Source: JAHITU01 sp964486155 (GTDB taxonomy: Bacteria > Patescibacteriota > Minisyncoccia > Phycocordibacterales > UBA12079). From it: 45,484 nucleotides of DNA. The DNA lies in NCBI GenBank assembly GCA_964486155.1, contig CAZAKQ010000005.1, positions 1 through 45,484 on the forward strand, written 5' to 3'. Made by a program: the position numbers and the translations under genes. Under the pieces are notes generated by a model. The model was not told the DNA's origin and did no database searches. It saw only the letters and a list, made by a program, of their open reading frames with translations. This document shows positions 1-8,676 of the stretch, one piece after another (positions within the stretch are counted from its first letter, which is position 1; each line of letters opens with the position of its first letter).

Positions 1-58
1 TTATTATTAATAGTTTAAATACTGAAAAGTCTAATATGTTATGGACGAATACAAAATA

Positions 59-87
59 TAGACAAAAATATAATGTTAATGTATAAT
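59..87 (+). promoter_or_regulatory. promoter of the 176-592 gene
   Basis: A TAGACA -35 box (59-64), a 17-bp spacer and a perfect TATAAT -10 box (82-87) predict a start near 94. This gives a leader of about 80 nt, which contains three GACA-loop hairpins. A second TATAAT at 69-74 is less well placed. Confidence 0.55.
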
Positions 88-110
88 CAACATTGGTTAA
101 GTTGTTTCCT

Positions 111-161
111 TGGGGGACACCCCACTATTGCCGACAGGCAAACAAAATCCTGGACACAGGA
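111..161 (+). promoter_or_regulatory. structured 5' leader: three 5-bp hairpins, each with a GACA loop
   Basis: Three consecutive perfect hairpins are visible: TGGGG/CCCCA (111-124), TTGCC/GGCAA (128-141) and TCCTG/CAGGA (148-161). Each closes on the same tetraloop, GACA. The third one ties up an AGGA, while a second GGA at 164-166 remains free 9 nt before the ATG. The arrangement suggests an RNA element controlling translation of the downstream gene. The middle hairpin resembles a dispersed GC-rich palindrome family, so some or all could be repeat-derived. Confidence 0.5.
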
Positions 162-175
162 AAGGATAATAAACA

Positions 176-592
176 ATGACTAGTTATACTTTTAAGGATA
201 TAGAAAAAATATTTAAAGGATCTGATGAACTTCATAAAATGGAGAAAGATATTAGTAGATTTTATAAAATTATAAAAGGAATAATTTTATCAAAAGATTT
301 AAAACAAGATTATCAAGAAGATATCGAATTTATATCTTATGAAGATGTTATCGATAAACAACTTTCAGTCCATATACATAAACCTTTTTCTAATAAAGAC
401 CTATGGATAGAAATAAAGTTTTTAACAAAAAAATATTATTTCAATTCATCACTACCAAAAAATGCGATTCCAATAATTTGGAAAAATATTCCGAAAGTTT
501 TATCTATTTTAATTAAAAATAATCCTTGGATAAAAAAAGATATTAAATTTTTAATATCACTTTCTTCCAAAATCAAAGAAAGAGATACTTAG
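176..592 (+). CDS. hypothetical protein (138 aa)
   Basis: I do not recognise this family. The product is a soluble, Lys/Ile-rich protein of 138 aa with no signal peptide, no membrane segment and no obvious catalytic motif. The N-terminal half looks helical and charged (DELHKMEKDI, about residues 17-26), the C-terminal third is basic. The ATG is preceded by AGGAAAGGA at Shine-Dalgarno distance, which is unlike the housekeeping genes here. It is a single-gene unit: its own promoter lies at 59-87, its own terminator at 617-639, and the nearest downstream gene faces it. This isolation, the structured leader and the unknown product suggest an accessory gene. That it is a real gene is fairly sure; its function is unknown. 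Confidence 0.7.
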   Translation: MTSYTFKDIEKIFKGSDELHKMEKDISRFYKIIKGIILSKDLKQDYQEDIEFISYEDVIDKQLSVHIHKPFSNKDLWIEIKFLTKKYYFNSSLPKNAIPIIWKNIPKVLSILIKNNPWIKKDIKFLISLSSKIKERDT

Positions 593-616
593 TTTACTCA
601 AACAACTTAACTACAG

Positions 617-639
617 CCACCGGATGCGGTGGTTTTTTT
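617..639 (+). terminator. intrinsic terminator of the 176-592 gene
   Basis: A 6-bp GC-rich stem, CCACCG/CGGTGG, with a GATG loop is followed by seven T residues. It lies 25 nt after the stop codon. Confidence 0.85.
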
Positions 640-725
640 GTCAAATTTTTGAGTAAAACTATTATGTTGTTATAAATAACATAATAGATTTTATTTAAGA
701 TTCAGTGGCTTTGTTGAGGTATATT

Positions 726-808
726 TCAATGGCTATGCCCATAGCCATTGAATTTTGGCTTTATTGAACCATAAAATAGCTCAACAACTCAACGACTTGG
801 GTTGTTGA
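726..808. repeat. three-hairpin dispersed repeat, copy 1
   Basis: About 82 bp, roughly 80% identical to 14392-14473. It folds into three successive hairpins: CAATGGCTATG/CATAGCCATTG, a weaker TGG..CCA stem, and AACAACTCAA/TTGGGTTGTT with a CGAC loop. Differences between the copies tend to keep pairing through G-U wobbles. The rest of 640-1302 shows no coding potential. Confidence 0.6.
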
Positions 809-838
809 AAAAGATGATTTCTAGACTGTTGCATCAAG

Positions 839-894
839 AAGTTTCTAAAAGGAAATTAGTCCAGTTAACTGGACTAATTTCCTTTTAGAAACTT
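839..894. terminator. 56-bp perfect palindrome with CCAGTTAACTGG apex (bidirectional terminator-like)
   Basis: A perfect inverted repeat with a 26-28 bp stem has CCAGTTAACTGG (861-872) at its tip and is followed by T residues. The same 12-bp apex crowns the hairpins at 13171-13214, 36455-36484 and 42410-42459. It sits between converging transcription units. Confidence 0.6.
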
Positions 895-992
895 TTTTCC
901 TCGCAGAGATAGAAGGAGGGACTGTTTTATTGAGATTAAAAAGTCCGGATTAATTTCTCCTTAGGGAACACACCTCTCCGTTAGTTTTAAAA

Positions 993-1070
993 GAAGTTCG
1001 ACTTCAGGATTGGTTAAACAAAACGAGATAACTAAAGATCAAGATTATGCACATTAAGAAGTCGAACTTC
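993..1070. repeat. 13-bp inverted repeat with 52-bp spacer
   Basis: GAAGTTCGACTTC (993-1005) is exactly inverted at 1058-1070. Each arm is also a small hairpin by itself. This lies in the non-coding stretch 640-1302, where no open frame of interest or recognisable RNA gene is seen. Confidence 0.5.
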
Positions 1071-1257
1071 ATTTGTATATTTTGAGAGATGAACGACAGC
1101 GTAATTAAATTTTTTCGTAAAGACAGAAAAGAAGAAACTTTAACCTTGCCTGTTTTTTCTGGATCGCTTCTCAAACTCACGAAAACAAGAAACTAAAGCT
1201 TTCATCAACGAATTTTGCAAAGCAAAATCCATCTGTTCCTGTGTTTTAATGTTCTAG

Positions 1258-1283
1258 TGCCTGCCTGCCGGCAAAGGCAGATT
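1258..1283. repeat. GC-rich palindrome family B, copy 1
   Basis: TGCCTGCCTGCCGGC followed by AAAGGCAGATT matches 8646-8671 at about 22 of 26 positions. Relatives lie at 25433-25452 and 37067-37088. It stands just downstream of the rpoD stop codon. Confidence 0.55.
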
Positions 1284-1302
1284 TTAATGGTTTAATGCTT
1301 TA

Positions 1303-2685
1303 TTAAAAATCAAAATTCCTTAATCTATCTACTTTTTCTGATTGTCGAATTTTTTCATGAGCTTTGGCTTCAATTTGTCGAATTCTCTCACGAGTTACTC
1401 CAAATTCTCTTCCCACCTCTTCTAAAGTATGATTAACTCCATCTTCAATCCCACTTCTCATCTCTAAAATTTTTCGTTCTTTTTGGGTTAAATCGCCTAA
1501 GACACTTTTAATTTGATCAACTAAAATTCTTTTAGAAGCTTCTTTTTCGGGTGAAGTTATTTTTTCGTCTTCTACAAAATTTTCTAAAGTAGATTTACCA
1601 TCACTATCTTCTCCCCCCACTGGACTTTCTAAAGAAACAATCCTTCTATCAATTCTAAAAATATTATAAACTTTGTCTAGAGGCAAATCCATCTCTACTG
1701 AAATTTCTTCTGGAGTAGGGCTTCTTCCAAGATCTTGAGACAAATTTCTAGAAATTTGCTTGTACTTAGCAATAGTTTCAACCATATGGACCGGAATTCT
1801 AATTGTTCTAGACTGATCAGCCAAAGCTCTTGTAATAGCTTGTCTAATCCACCAAGTAGCATAAGTAGAAAATTTAAAACCCTTAGAATAATCAAATTTT
1901 TCTACGGCTTTAAACAAACCTAAAGAGCCCTCTTGAATTAAATCTAATAAAGTTAAATCTGGACTTCTGCCTGTATATTTCTTAGCTATTGAGACAACTA
2001 ATCTTAAATTAGCTCTAGCTAATAAATTTTTAGCTTCTTCATCACCAGCTTCAATTCTTTTTGCTAATTCAATTTCTTGAGATTGCGTTAAAAGTTTATA
2101 TTGCCCGATCTCTTTTAAATAAATTTGAATAGAGTCAAATGATTTTCCATAATTAGGAGCCTTAGGAATATTAATTTCTGAATCTGCTTGCAACATTCCT
2201 CCGCTTTCTAAAATATCTATACCTGAATTTTCAAATTGTTCATATAAGTTTTCTAGAAAAGAAATATCGTCTTCTATCATCGGAAAAACTTTCAAAATAG
2301 CATCATGGGTAATAAATCCCATTTCTTTTCCTTTTTTTAATAACTCATTTTTTTTCTTATTTTTTTGAGCAAGAGTTAGTTTTGTAATTGTTTTTTTAAC
2401 GAATGCTTTGTTATTCTTTCTATTTGAAATCTTAAAAGTCACTTTTTTAGTAATATTTTTTTTAGATTTCTTACTGGAGATTCTTTTAAGTACTTTTTTC
2501 TTTATTATTTTTTTAGATTTTTTAGGTTCACTTTTCTTAATAGATTTTTTTGTTATATTTTTATTAACTTTCTTTGTTTTTTTAACAGTAGTTTTTGTTT
2601 TAGTAGACACAGTTCTAGTCCCAACTTTCTTTTTAGAAGCCTTTTTAGTAACTGTTATTTTTTTATTGGTTTTTTTCTTGACCAT
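1303..2685 (-). CDS. rpoD: primary RNA polymerase sigma factor (sigma-70)
   Basis: This is the housekeeping sigma factor that directs core polymerase to -35/-10 promoters. Region 1.2 lies around residues 183-215, region 2 with the core-binding and -10 motifs (DLIQEG, FSTYATWWIRQAI) around 222-292, region 3 around 300-375, and the region 4 helix-turn-helix (TLEEVGREFGVTRERIRQIE) around 420-440. The first ~115 residues are an extreme low-complexity tail, mostly Lys with Thr/Ser, unlike the acidic region 1.1 of classical RpoD; only residues ~105-155 resemble region 1.1. Region 4 reads MRSG where MRFG is usual. It is the last gene of rpoB-rpoC-dnaG-rpoD, 329 nt after dnaG. No Shine-Dalgarno is visible; a TATAAA box lies 8 nt before the ATG. 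Confidence 0.97.
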   Translation of the reverse strand: MVKKKTNKKITVTKKASKKKVGTRTVSTKTKTTVKKTKKVNKNITKKSIKKSEPKKSKKIIKKKVLKRISSKKSKKNITKKVTFKISNRKNNKAFVKKTITKLTLAQKNKKKNELLKKGKEMGFITHDAILKVFPMIEDDISFLENLYEQFENSGIDILESGGMLQADSEINIPKAPNYGKSFDSIQIYLKEIGQYKLLTQSQEIELAKRIEAGDEEAKNLLARANLRLVVSIAKKYTGRSPDLTLLDLIQEGSLGLFKAVEKFDYSKGFKFSTYATWWIRQAITRALADQSRTIRIPVHMVETIAKYKQISRNLSQDLGRSPTPEEISVEMDLPLDKVYNIFRIDRRIVSLESPVGGEDSDGKSTLENFVEDEKITSPEKEASKRILVDQIKSVLGDLTQKERKILEMRSGIEDGVNHTLEEVGREFGVTRERIRQIEAKAHEKIRQSEKVDRLRNFDF

Positions 2686-2760
2686 TCTACTTTTTTATAA
2701 TTAATAATAAATTTATACTAATCTAAATAATTACTAACTTACTTAATAATTTGACTTTCC

Positions 2761-2789
2761 CGCCTCATCGGCAGGTCGCCGATAAGGCG
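2761..2789. repeat. GC-rich palindrome family E, intergenic copy
   Basis: Imperfect stem CGCCT-ATCGGC / GCCGAT-AGGCG. The same family is inserted in frame in pth at 33596-33624. Confidence 0.55.
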
Positions 2790-2917
2790 ACTACTTATTT
2801 TTAAATAATAATATTAATAATTTTATTTATTTTATTGTTATAAATCAAATTTCTACAACTAGATTACATCACAACCTCGCAAAGACGAAAAACAAAATTT
2901 TTTTCAAAAAATTTGCT

Positions 2918-2949
2918 CTCCTCCTGAGCCAGTCCGCCTTAGGAGGAGC
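2918..2949. repeat. GC-rich palindrome family D, intergenic copy
   Basis: Contains GTCCGCCTTAGGAGGA (2932-2947). Near-identical sequences lie inside proS (21225-21240) and at 25391-25406 (inverted). Bases 2686-3014 hold only such repeats and no gene. Confidence 0.6.
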
Positions 2950-2966
2950 GGACAAGTGTAAATTTT

Positions 2967-3022
2967 TCTCCTAATAACCTTCCGCCAGCTGGCGGATACC
3001 TAACAACCTAATCCCTAACTCC
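2967..3022. repeat. composite repeat: CTAACAAC-type array around palindrome TCCGCCAGCTGGCGGA
   Basis: TCTCCTAATAACCT (2967-2980), then the 16-bp perfect palindrome (2981-2996), then CTAACAACCTAA (3000-3011) and further CTAA units. The same two flanks enclose a different palindrome at 37042-37101. The 16-mer also occurs inside secD. Confidence 0.6.
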
Positions 3023-4796
3023 TTAATTTCAGTTTGTCTTTTTTTATTAAATACTTATTATATTTTTTCATTATTTTTTCTAAATCTTCTTCATTTTCAT
3101 CTTTCTTAATTTCTTTGATCTTTAATATTAATTTTTCTATTTTACTTTCTATTAAAATGGTTTCTAAGTTTAAAAACAACTCTTGAATTTTTAATTCTAA
3201 ATCATTTTTTAATTCCAATGAATCGTATTCTAAATCTTGATAAAATATTTCTGCTTCAAAAATAATTTCATTTTTTATCTTTTCAGGTAATTTTAATATT
3301 TTTTGAAAAACATCATCTCCAGCGATATTTATTAAATTATTTTCAAATAATTCCATTTCCAATATTGGCTTTTTTATCTTTTTTTGCCACCAATATAATC
3401 CTGATAATTGTCTAATTATGTTATTTTTTCTTTCTAATTTTCCTTCTAAATGACTTTCTTCTCTTATTATTAATTCATCTATCATTTCATTACTATCATA
3501 TTTTAAATCTTTAGGTAATTCTATTTTTATTTTGTTTAATTCAGAACGGATGGCTTGTACTGGAATTTCTAATTTTTTAGCTATTCCTTCTACAAAATTA
3601 GCTTTCTCTATTTCACTTTTTACTAAAGCTACGTAAGGTAATACCAATTTCTGAACCTTATTCCCTAATTTTCGTCTATCTTTAATTTCATCTATCAATT
3701 TCTCTAAATAAAAATCTATAATATGTTTAGCATTTTTTAGAGATTTTTTCCACTCTTTTTTGTTGTTTAAAATTAAATCGGCAGGATCCATTCCATTTGG
3801 AATCTTCATTAAACGAACTTCCATATTATTTAACAAAGCTAATTTAGAAGCTTTACATGCTGATTTAAATCCAGCTTCATCTCCATCAAAAGCCAAAACC
3901 ATTTTATCAGAAAATCTTTTCAATAACTTAAGATGCCCTACTGTTAAAGAAGTTCCCGAACTAGCCACTGTATTTGTATAACCTGCTTGATGACACATTA
4001 ATAAATCCATTTGACCTTCTACCACTATAGAAAAATCTGATTTTCTCATAGTATTTTTTGCAAAATTATAAGCATAAAGGATATTAGATTTATTAAATAA
4101 AATAGTTTCAGGACTATTTAAATATTTAGCCATATCTTTGTTTTCTCCTTGATTAATTTCAAATAATCTTCCTGAGAAAGCCATAGGTCTATTAGAATTA
4201 TCAAATAACGGAAAAATAACTCTGTTTCTAAAACGATCATAAAAACCAACACCTCTATCTTTTTTCTTAATCATTCCAGCTTTTTCAATCTCTATATCAG
4301 AATATCCTTCTTTTTTTAAATAATCATAAATACTTTGCCACTCATTCAAAGCATAACCTAAACGAAATTGTTTAATTATTTTATCTTCAATTCCTCTTTT
4401 TTTTAAATACTTTAGCGCTTCTTTATTTTTTAATAAATTATTTTGAAAAAATAAAGTACTTTTCTCTAAAATATCATATATTCTATTTTTTTCACTAATT
4501 TTTTTAGGATTTTCTTTTTTTAATTCAACTCCTGCTTTTTCAGCTAAAATTTTTAAAGAACCTTTAAAATCAACTCCTTCATATTTTTCTACAAAAGTAA
4601 AAATGTCTCCCCCTTCTCCACAGCCAAAACATTTAAACGAATCTCTATCTGGGGAAATAAAAAAAGAAGGGGTTTTTTCATTATGAAAGGGGCAACATGC
4701 TTTATAATTAATTCCTGCTTTTTCTAATTTTATATAATCACCAACAACATCTACTATATTCAATCTTTCTTTAATTTGTTCAACATTGTTATTCAT
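3015..4796 (-). CDS. dnaG: DNA primase
   Basis: DnaG makes RNA primers for replication forks. Visible in the 593-aa product are the N-terminal CHC2 zinc finger (C35, H38, C56, C59 in CPFHNEKTPSF..FKCFGCGEGGD), the RNA-polymerase core, and the TOPRIM segment with VVEGQMDLL (about residue 258) and the LAFDGDEAG metal-binding motif (about 305). The C-terminal ~200 residues are Lys/Glu-rich, coiled-coil-like, and take the place of the DnaB-interaction domain. The gene lies between rpoC (64 nt upstream) and rpoD, the familiar dnaG-rpoD pairing. No Shine-Dalgarno is visible before the ATG. Confidence 0.97.
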   Translation of the reverse strand: MNNNVEQIKERLNIVDVVGDYIKLEKAGINYKACCPFHNEKTPSFFISPDRDSFKCFGCGEGGDIFTFVEKYEGVDFKGSLKILAEKAGVELKKENPKKISEKNRIYDILEKSTLFFQNNLLKNKEALKYLKKRGIEDKIIKQFRLGYALNEWQSIYDYLKKEGYSDIEIEKAGMIKKKDRGVGFYDRFRNRVIFPLFDNSNRPMAFSGRLFEINQGENKDMAKYLNSPETILFNKSNILYAYNFAKNTMRKSDFSIVVEGQMDLLMCHQAGYTNTVASSGTSLTVGHLKLLKRFSDKMVLAFDGDEAGFKSACKASKLALLNNMEVRLMKIPNGMDPADLILNNKKEWKKSLKNAKHIIDFYLEKLIDEIKDRRKLGNKVQKLVLPYVALVKSEIEKANFVEGIAKKLEIPVQAIRSELNKIKIELPKDLKYDSNEMIDELIIREESHLEGKLERKNNIIRQLSGLYWWQKKIKKPILEMELFENNLINIAGDDVFQKILKLPEKIKNEIIFEAEIFYQDLEYDSLELKNDLELKIQELFLNLETILIESKIEKLILKIKEIKKDENEEDLEKIMKKYNKYLIKKDKLKLRS

Positions 4797-4860
4797 ATAA
4801 TTTAACTTTTAGATATTTAAATAAAAAACTTAAAGATTAAAATTATTCTAGTCTATAAAT

Positions 4861-7800
4861 TTATTTTTCATTTTTAACATCTTGAACCATTTGCCATTTT
4901 TTAGAACCTTCAAAACCTGAACCTGCCGGAACTAATCTTCCAATAATAATATTTTCTTTTAATCCAAGCAAATCATCTTGCGCCCCTCTTAGAGATGCAT
5001 TAATCAACATTTTTGTAGTATTTTGAAATGATACTGAAGATAAGAAAGAATTTCTTGATAAAGAAACTTCAGTAATTCCTAAAATTAATTGTTCAGCTTT
5101 TGCTTCTTCTTTTTTATCTTTTTTAGCTTTTTCGTTAGCTTCTTTTACTTGATAATCCTCTACGACTGAACCAACAGTTAAATTAGTATCTCCTGATTTC
5201 AAAATCTTTCTTCTTGAAAGCATTTGTTTTATAACTACTTCAATATGTTTTCTGGCTGTAGCTGCTCCTTGTAATTCATAAATTCTTATTATTTCTCTAA
5301 TAATATATTCCTGAGCCGCTTTCTTGCCTGCATATTTAAATAATTCACTTATATCAACAGATCCATCAGTTAAAATATCTCCCTTAGATACTTTATCACC
5401 AACTTTTTTATTAGTTACTCTTCCATAAGGTAAAATATACTCTACTTGTTGTTTCTTTTTTCTAGAAGAGCGGCTATCAATATCAGGCATAATTACTATC
5501 ATTTTTCCAGCTTCGTCATCAACAACATCCGTAATTTTCCCATTTATTTTTGAAAGTACAGCTGGAATCTTAGGTTTTCTTTTCTCAAAGATTTCTTCTA
5601 CTCGAGGTAAACCTTGAGTAATGTCACCGCCTTGAGAAGCAGTACCTCCTGTATGGAAAGTTCTCATCGTTAATTGTGTTCCTGGTTCTCCAATAGCTTG
5701 AGCAGCAATAGTTCCTACAGTTTCTCCTAAATCAACTTCTAAATTATTACCTAAATCGGCTCCATAACATTTTTGACAAATACCTCTTTTAGTAGCACAT
5801 GTCATAGGAGATCTAACTGGAATTTCTTCAATTCCTGCCTCATCAATCAAAATCGCATCTTCTTTAGTTAATATATGATTTTTCTTAAATAAAACTTTTC
5901 CTTTTTTATCTTTAATTTCTTTAGCTAAAGTTCTGCCTTTTATATTTTTAATTAAAGGAATTTCTAATCCCGACAAAGTTTCTCTACCTAACATTATAAA
6001 TTCTTTAGTCTTACAATCTGATTCTAAAATAACCACATCTTGTGATACATCAAAAAGTTTTCTAGTTAAATAACCAGATTTTGCAGTATTTAAAGCTGTA
6101 TCTGCCAACCCTTTTCTTGAACCATGAGTAGTAGTGAAATATTCAATTGGAGTTAAACCTTCTTTCAAACAAGAAATAACCGGATTTTCAATAGTTTCTC
6201 CAGATGTATTTTGAATCAAACCTCTCATTCCAGCCATTTGAGTAAATTGACCAATAGAACCTCGGGCTCCTGAACTCCACATAATATGAGCTGATCCTTG
6301 TTTATCTAATGTATGAGGAATAATCTCTTCTACCTTATCTTTAGTAGCATGCCAAATTTCAACATTTTTTCTATGTCTTTCGTCTTTGGTTAATAAACCT
6401 TCATTATATTGTTCCCAAACCTCTCCTGACTGCTTTTTACCTTCTTCAATAATTTCTTCCTTTTCTTTAGGAACCATTACATTATCAATACCCCAAGTCA
6501 CTCCAGATTTTGTAGCATATTTAAATCCAAAATCTTTGATTTTACCTAAGATATTAGCTATATTATTTATTCCGTATCTATCAATCAAATCATTAGTTAA
6601 TTTAGAAAGTTCTTTTTTACCTACACTTTCATTTATAAACGGATATTCTTTTGGTAAAACAGAGTTAAATAATAATCTTCCAGCAGTTGTTTCAAAAACT
6701 TCTCCTTTAAATTGAGTATATTTTTCACTCCCCGTAGGCAAAACATTTATTTTTGCTCTTAAGTCTAATTCATCAAATTCATAAGCAATAATAGCTTCAT
6801 TTACTCCTTCATAGTATTTGTTTTCTCCTTTAGTCCCCTCCACTATATTAGTCATCCAATAACAACCCAAAGCCATATCCATCTTAGGATCTACAATCGG
6901 CTCTCCTGTACCTGGTTTTAAAATATTTTTATCTGCGGTCATTATTTCTTTAGCTTCTTTTTGAGCTTCATCAGTCAAAGGTACATGAACAGCCATTTGG
7001 TCTCCATCGAAGTCAGCATTAAAAGCAGCACATACTAAAGGATGGACTTGTATAGCTTTACCTTCTACTAACAAAGGTTCAAAAGCTTGAATTCCTAATC
7101 TATGCAAAGTAGGTGCTCTGTTCAATAATACGTGCTTATCTTTTATTACTCCTTCTAAAATAGCCCATACTTCAGGAGTTCCTTCTTCAATTAAACGACT
7201 TGCCCATTTAATATTATGAGCTAATTCATCTTTTAAAATCTTTGAAATAACAAAAGGTTTAAATAACTCTAAAGCCATTTTTTTAGGCAAGCCACATTCA
7301 TTCAAAGCTAAATCAGGGCCCACCACAATAACAGATCTTCCTGAATAATCTACTCGTTTTCCAAGAAGATTTTGTCTAAACAATCCCTGTTTTCCTTTTA
7401 AATTATCTGCTAAAGATTTTAAAGGTCTTCGTTGAGATTGGCTCATAGCTCCACCTGCTCCCGAAAAACGAATAGAATTATCTACTAATGAATCAACAGC
7501 TTCTTGCAGAATTCTTTTTTCATTTCTTAAAATAACATCAGGGGCATTAATCTCTAATAATTTTTTCAAACGATTATTTCTATTAATAACTCTCCTATAT
7601 AGATCATTTACATCTGAAGTAGCATTTCTTCCCCCACTCAAAACTACCATAGGCCTTAAAGCAGGAGGAATAACAGGGATATTAGTCAAAAACATCCACT
7701 CTGGATTAACATTAGATTCAATCATAGGATTAATCAGAGATAATCTTTTATTTATTTTTACTCTTTTGATAGAACCTGCGCTCTCTAAATCTTTCTCCAA

Positions 7801-8535
7801 TTCTTCTTTTAATTTTTTCAAATTAATTCTCTTGCAAATATCATAAATAACTTCAGCTCCAATTCCGGCTTCAAACATAGAACCGTACTTAAACGAAAAT
7901 CTATTATAAGTAATCTCATCCAAAACTACTCCTTCTTGGATAGAGTTAATTTTTTGTTTAACTTCTAATAATAATTCTTTTAATTTAACTTTTGTTTTCT
8001 CGTCTAATATATTTTTTATTTTAGTTTTAAATTCAATATCAACTTCTTTTAGAATTCTAGTTCTTTCTTCTTCATTTACTTTTGTAATAATATATCCAGC
8101 AAAATAAATGACCTTTCTTAAATCCGCCATAGAAATATCTAAAATCAAAGCAATTCTAGAAGGTATACTTTTCAAAAACCAAATATGAGAAACTGGGGTA
8201 GCTAACTTAATATGACCCATTCTCTCTCTTCGTACTATAGACTTTGTTATTTCAACTTCACATTTTTCACATACTATTCCTTTATATCTAATTCCTTTAT
8301 ATCTCCCACAATAACATTCGTAATCTTTATCAGGACCAAAAATCTTTTCATCGAAAAGACCTCCTTTTTCAGATCTTTGGGTTCTATAATTAATAGTTTC
8401 TGGTTTTTTTACTTCTCCATATGACCACTCTAAAATTTTTTCAGGAGAAGCTAATTTAAGAGAAATTGAATTAAAGTCTACCTCACTATTATGAGAAAAA
8501 CCTTTTTTATTGTCTTCTTGATTTATTTTTTGCAT
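4861..8535 (-). CDS. rpoC: DNA-directed RNA polymerase subunit beta'
   Basis: This is the catalytic beta' subunit. The active-site motif NADFDGDQMAVH is present with the three magnesium-binding Asp at 508, 510 and 512. The N-terminal zinc ribbon (CYCGRYKG..CEKC, about residues 73-92) and the second zinc site (CATKRGICQKC) are intact. At 1224 aa it is shorter than E. coli beta' (about 1400), without large lineage insertions. It follows rpoB by 141 nt and precedes dnaG by 64 nt, all on one strand. The 5' side has a TTAG-repeat leader and no Shine-Dalgarno. Confidence 0.98.
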   Translation of the reverse strand: MQKINQEDNKKGFSHNSEVDFNSISLKLASPEKILEWSYGEVKKPETINYRTQRSEKGGLFDEKIFGPDKDYECYCGRYKGIRYKGIVCEKCEVEITKSIVRRERMGHIKLATPVSHIWFLKSIPSRIALILDISMADLRKVIYFAGYIITKVNEEERTRILKEVDIEFKTKIKNILDEKTKVKLKELLLEVKQKINSIQEGVVLDEITYNRFSFKYGSMFEAGIGAEVIYDICKRINLKKLKEELEKDLESAGSIKRVKINKRLSLINPMIESNVNPEWMFLTNIPVIPPALRPMVVLSGGRNATSDVNDLYRRVINRNNRLKKLLEINAPDVILRNEKRILQEAVDSLVDNSIRFSGAGGAMSQSQRRPLKSLADNLKGKQGLFRQNLLGKRVDYSGRSVIVVGPDLALNECGLPKKMALELFKPFVISKILKDELAHNIKWASRLIEEGTPEVWAILEGVIKDKHVLLNRAPTLHRLGIQAFEPLLVEGKAIQVHPLVCAAFNADFDGDQMAVHVPLTDEAQKEAKEIMTADKNILKPGTGEPIVDPKMDMALGCYWMTNIVEGTKGENKYYEGVNEAIIAYEFDELDLRAKINVLPTGSEKYTQFKGEVFETTAGRLLFNSVLPKEYPFINESVGKKELSKLTNDLIDRYGINNIANILGKIKDFGFKYATKSGVTWGIDNVMVPKEKEEIIEEGKKQSGEVWEQYNEGLLTKDERHRKNVEIWHATKDKVEEIIPHTLDKQGSAHIMWSSGARGSIGQFTQMAGMRGLIQNTSGETIENPVISCLKEGLTPIEYFTTTHGSRKGLADTALNTAKSGYLTRKLFDVSQDVVILESDCKTKEFIMLGRETLSGLEIPLIKNIKGRTLAKEIKDKKGKVLFKKNHILTKEDAILIDEAGIEEIPVRSPMTCATKRGICQKCYGADLGNNLEVDLGETVGTIAAQAIGEPGTQLTMRTFHTGGTASQGGDITQGLPRVEEIFEKRKPKIPAVLSKINGKITDVVDDEAGKMIVIMPDIDSRSSRKKKQQVEYILPYGRVTNKKVGDKVSKGDILTDGSVDISELFKYAGKKAAQEYIIREIIRIYELQGAATARKHIEVVIKQMLSRRKILKSGDTNLTVGSVVEDYQVKEANEKAKKDKKEEAKAEQLILGITEVSLSRNSFLSSVSFQNTTKMLINASLRGAQDDLLGLKENIIIGRLVPAGSGFEGSKKWQMVQDVKNEK

Positions 8536-8645
8536 ATTATTTAGTAGGTTAGTAAGTTAGTTGATAGCTTTTAGAAGAAAAATTTGCGAAGCCAATTTTC
8601 TTATTTTTAATTTAAAATTTACAATTTATAATTTGAAATAATTTT

Positions 8646-8671
8646 TGCCTGCCTACCGGCGCAGGTAGATT
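8646..8671. repeat. GC-rich palindrome family B, copy 2
   Basis: TGCCTGCCTACCGGC plus GCAGGTAGATT in the rpoB-rpoC gap; homologous to 1258-1283. The remainder of 8536-8676 is AT-rich and contains a TTAG-type repeat (8540-8562) next to the rpoC start. Confidence 0.55.
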
Positions 8672-8676
8672 AAAAA

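Noticed and set aside
940..960. AAAAAGTCCGGATTA resembling the GAAAGTCCGG part of RNase P RNA
   Set aside because: The other conserved parts of RNase P RNA and a matching P4 partner were not found in 640-1302.
2408..2704. 98-codon + strand frame opposite rpoD
   Set aside because: It is the complement of the lysine-rich tail of RpoD, which automatically gives a Phe/Leu-rich frame; no start signals.
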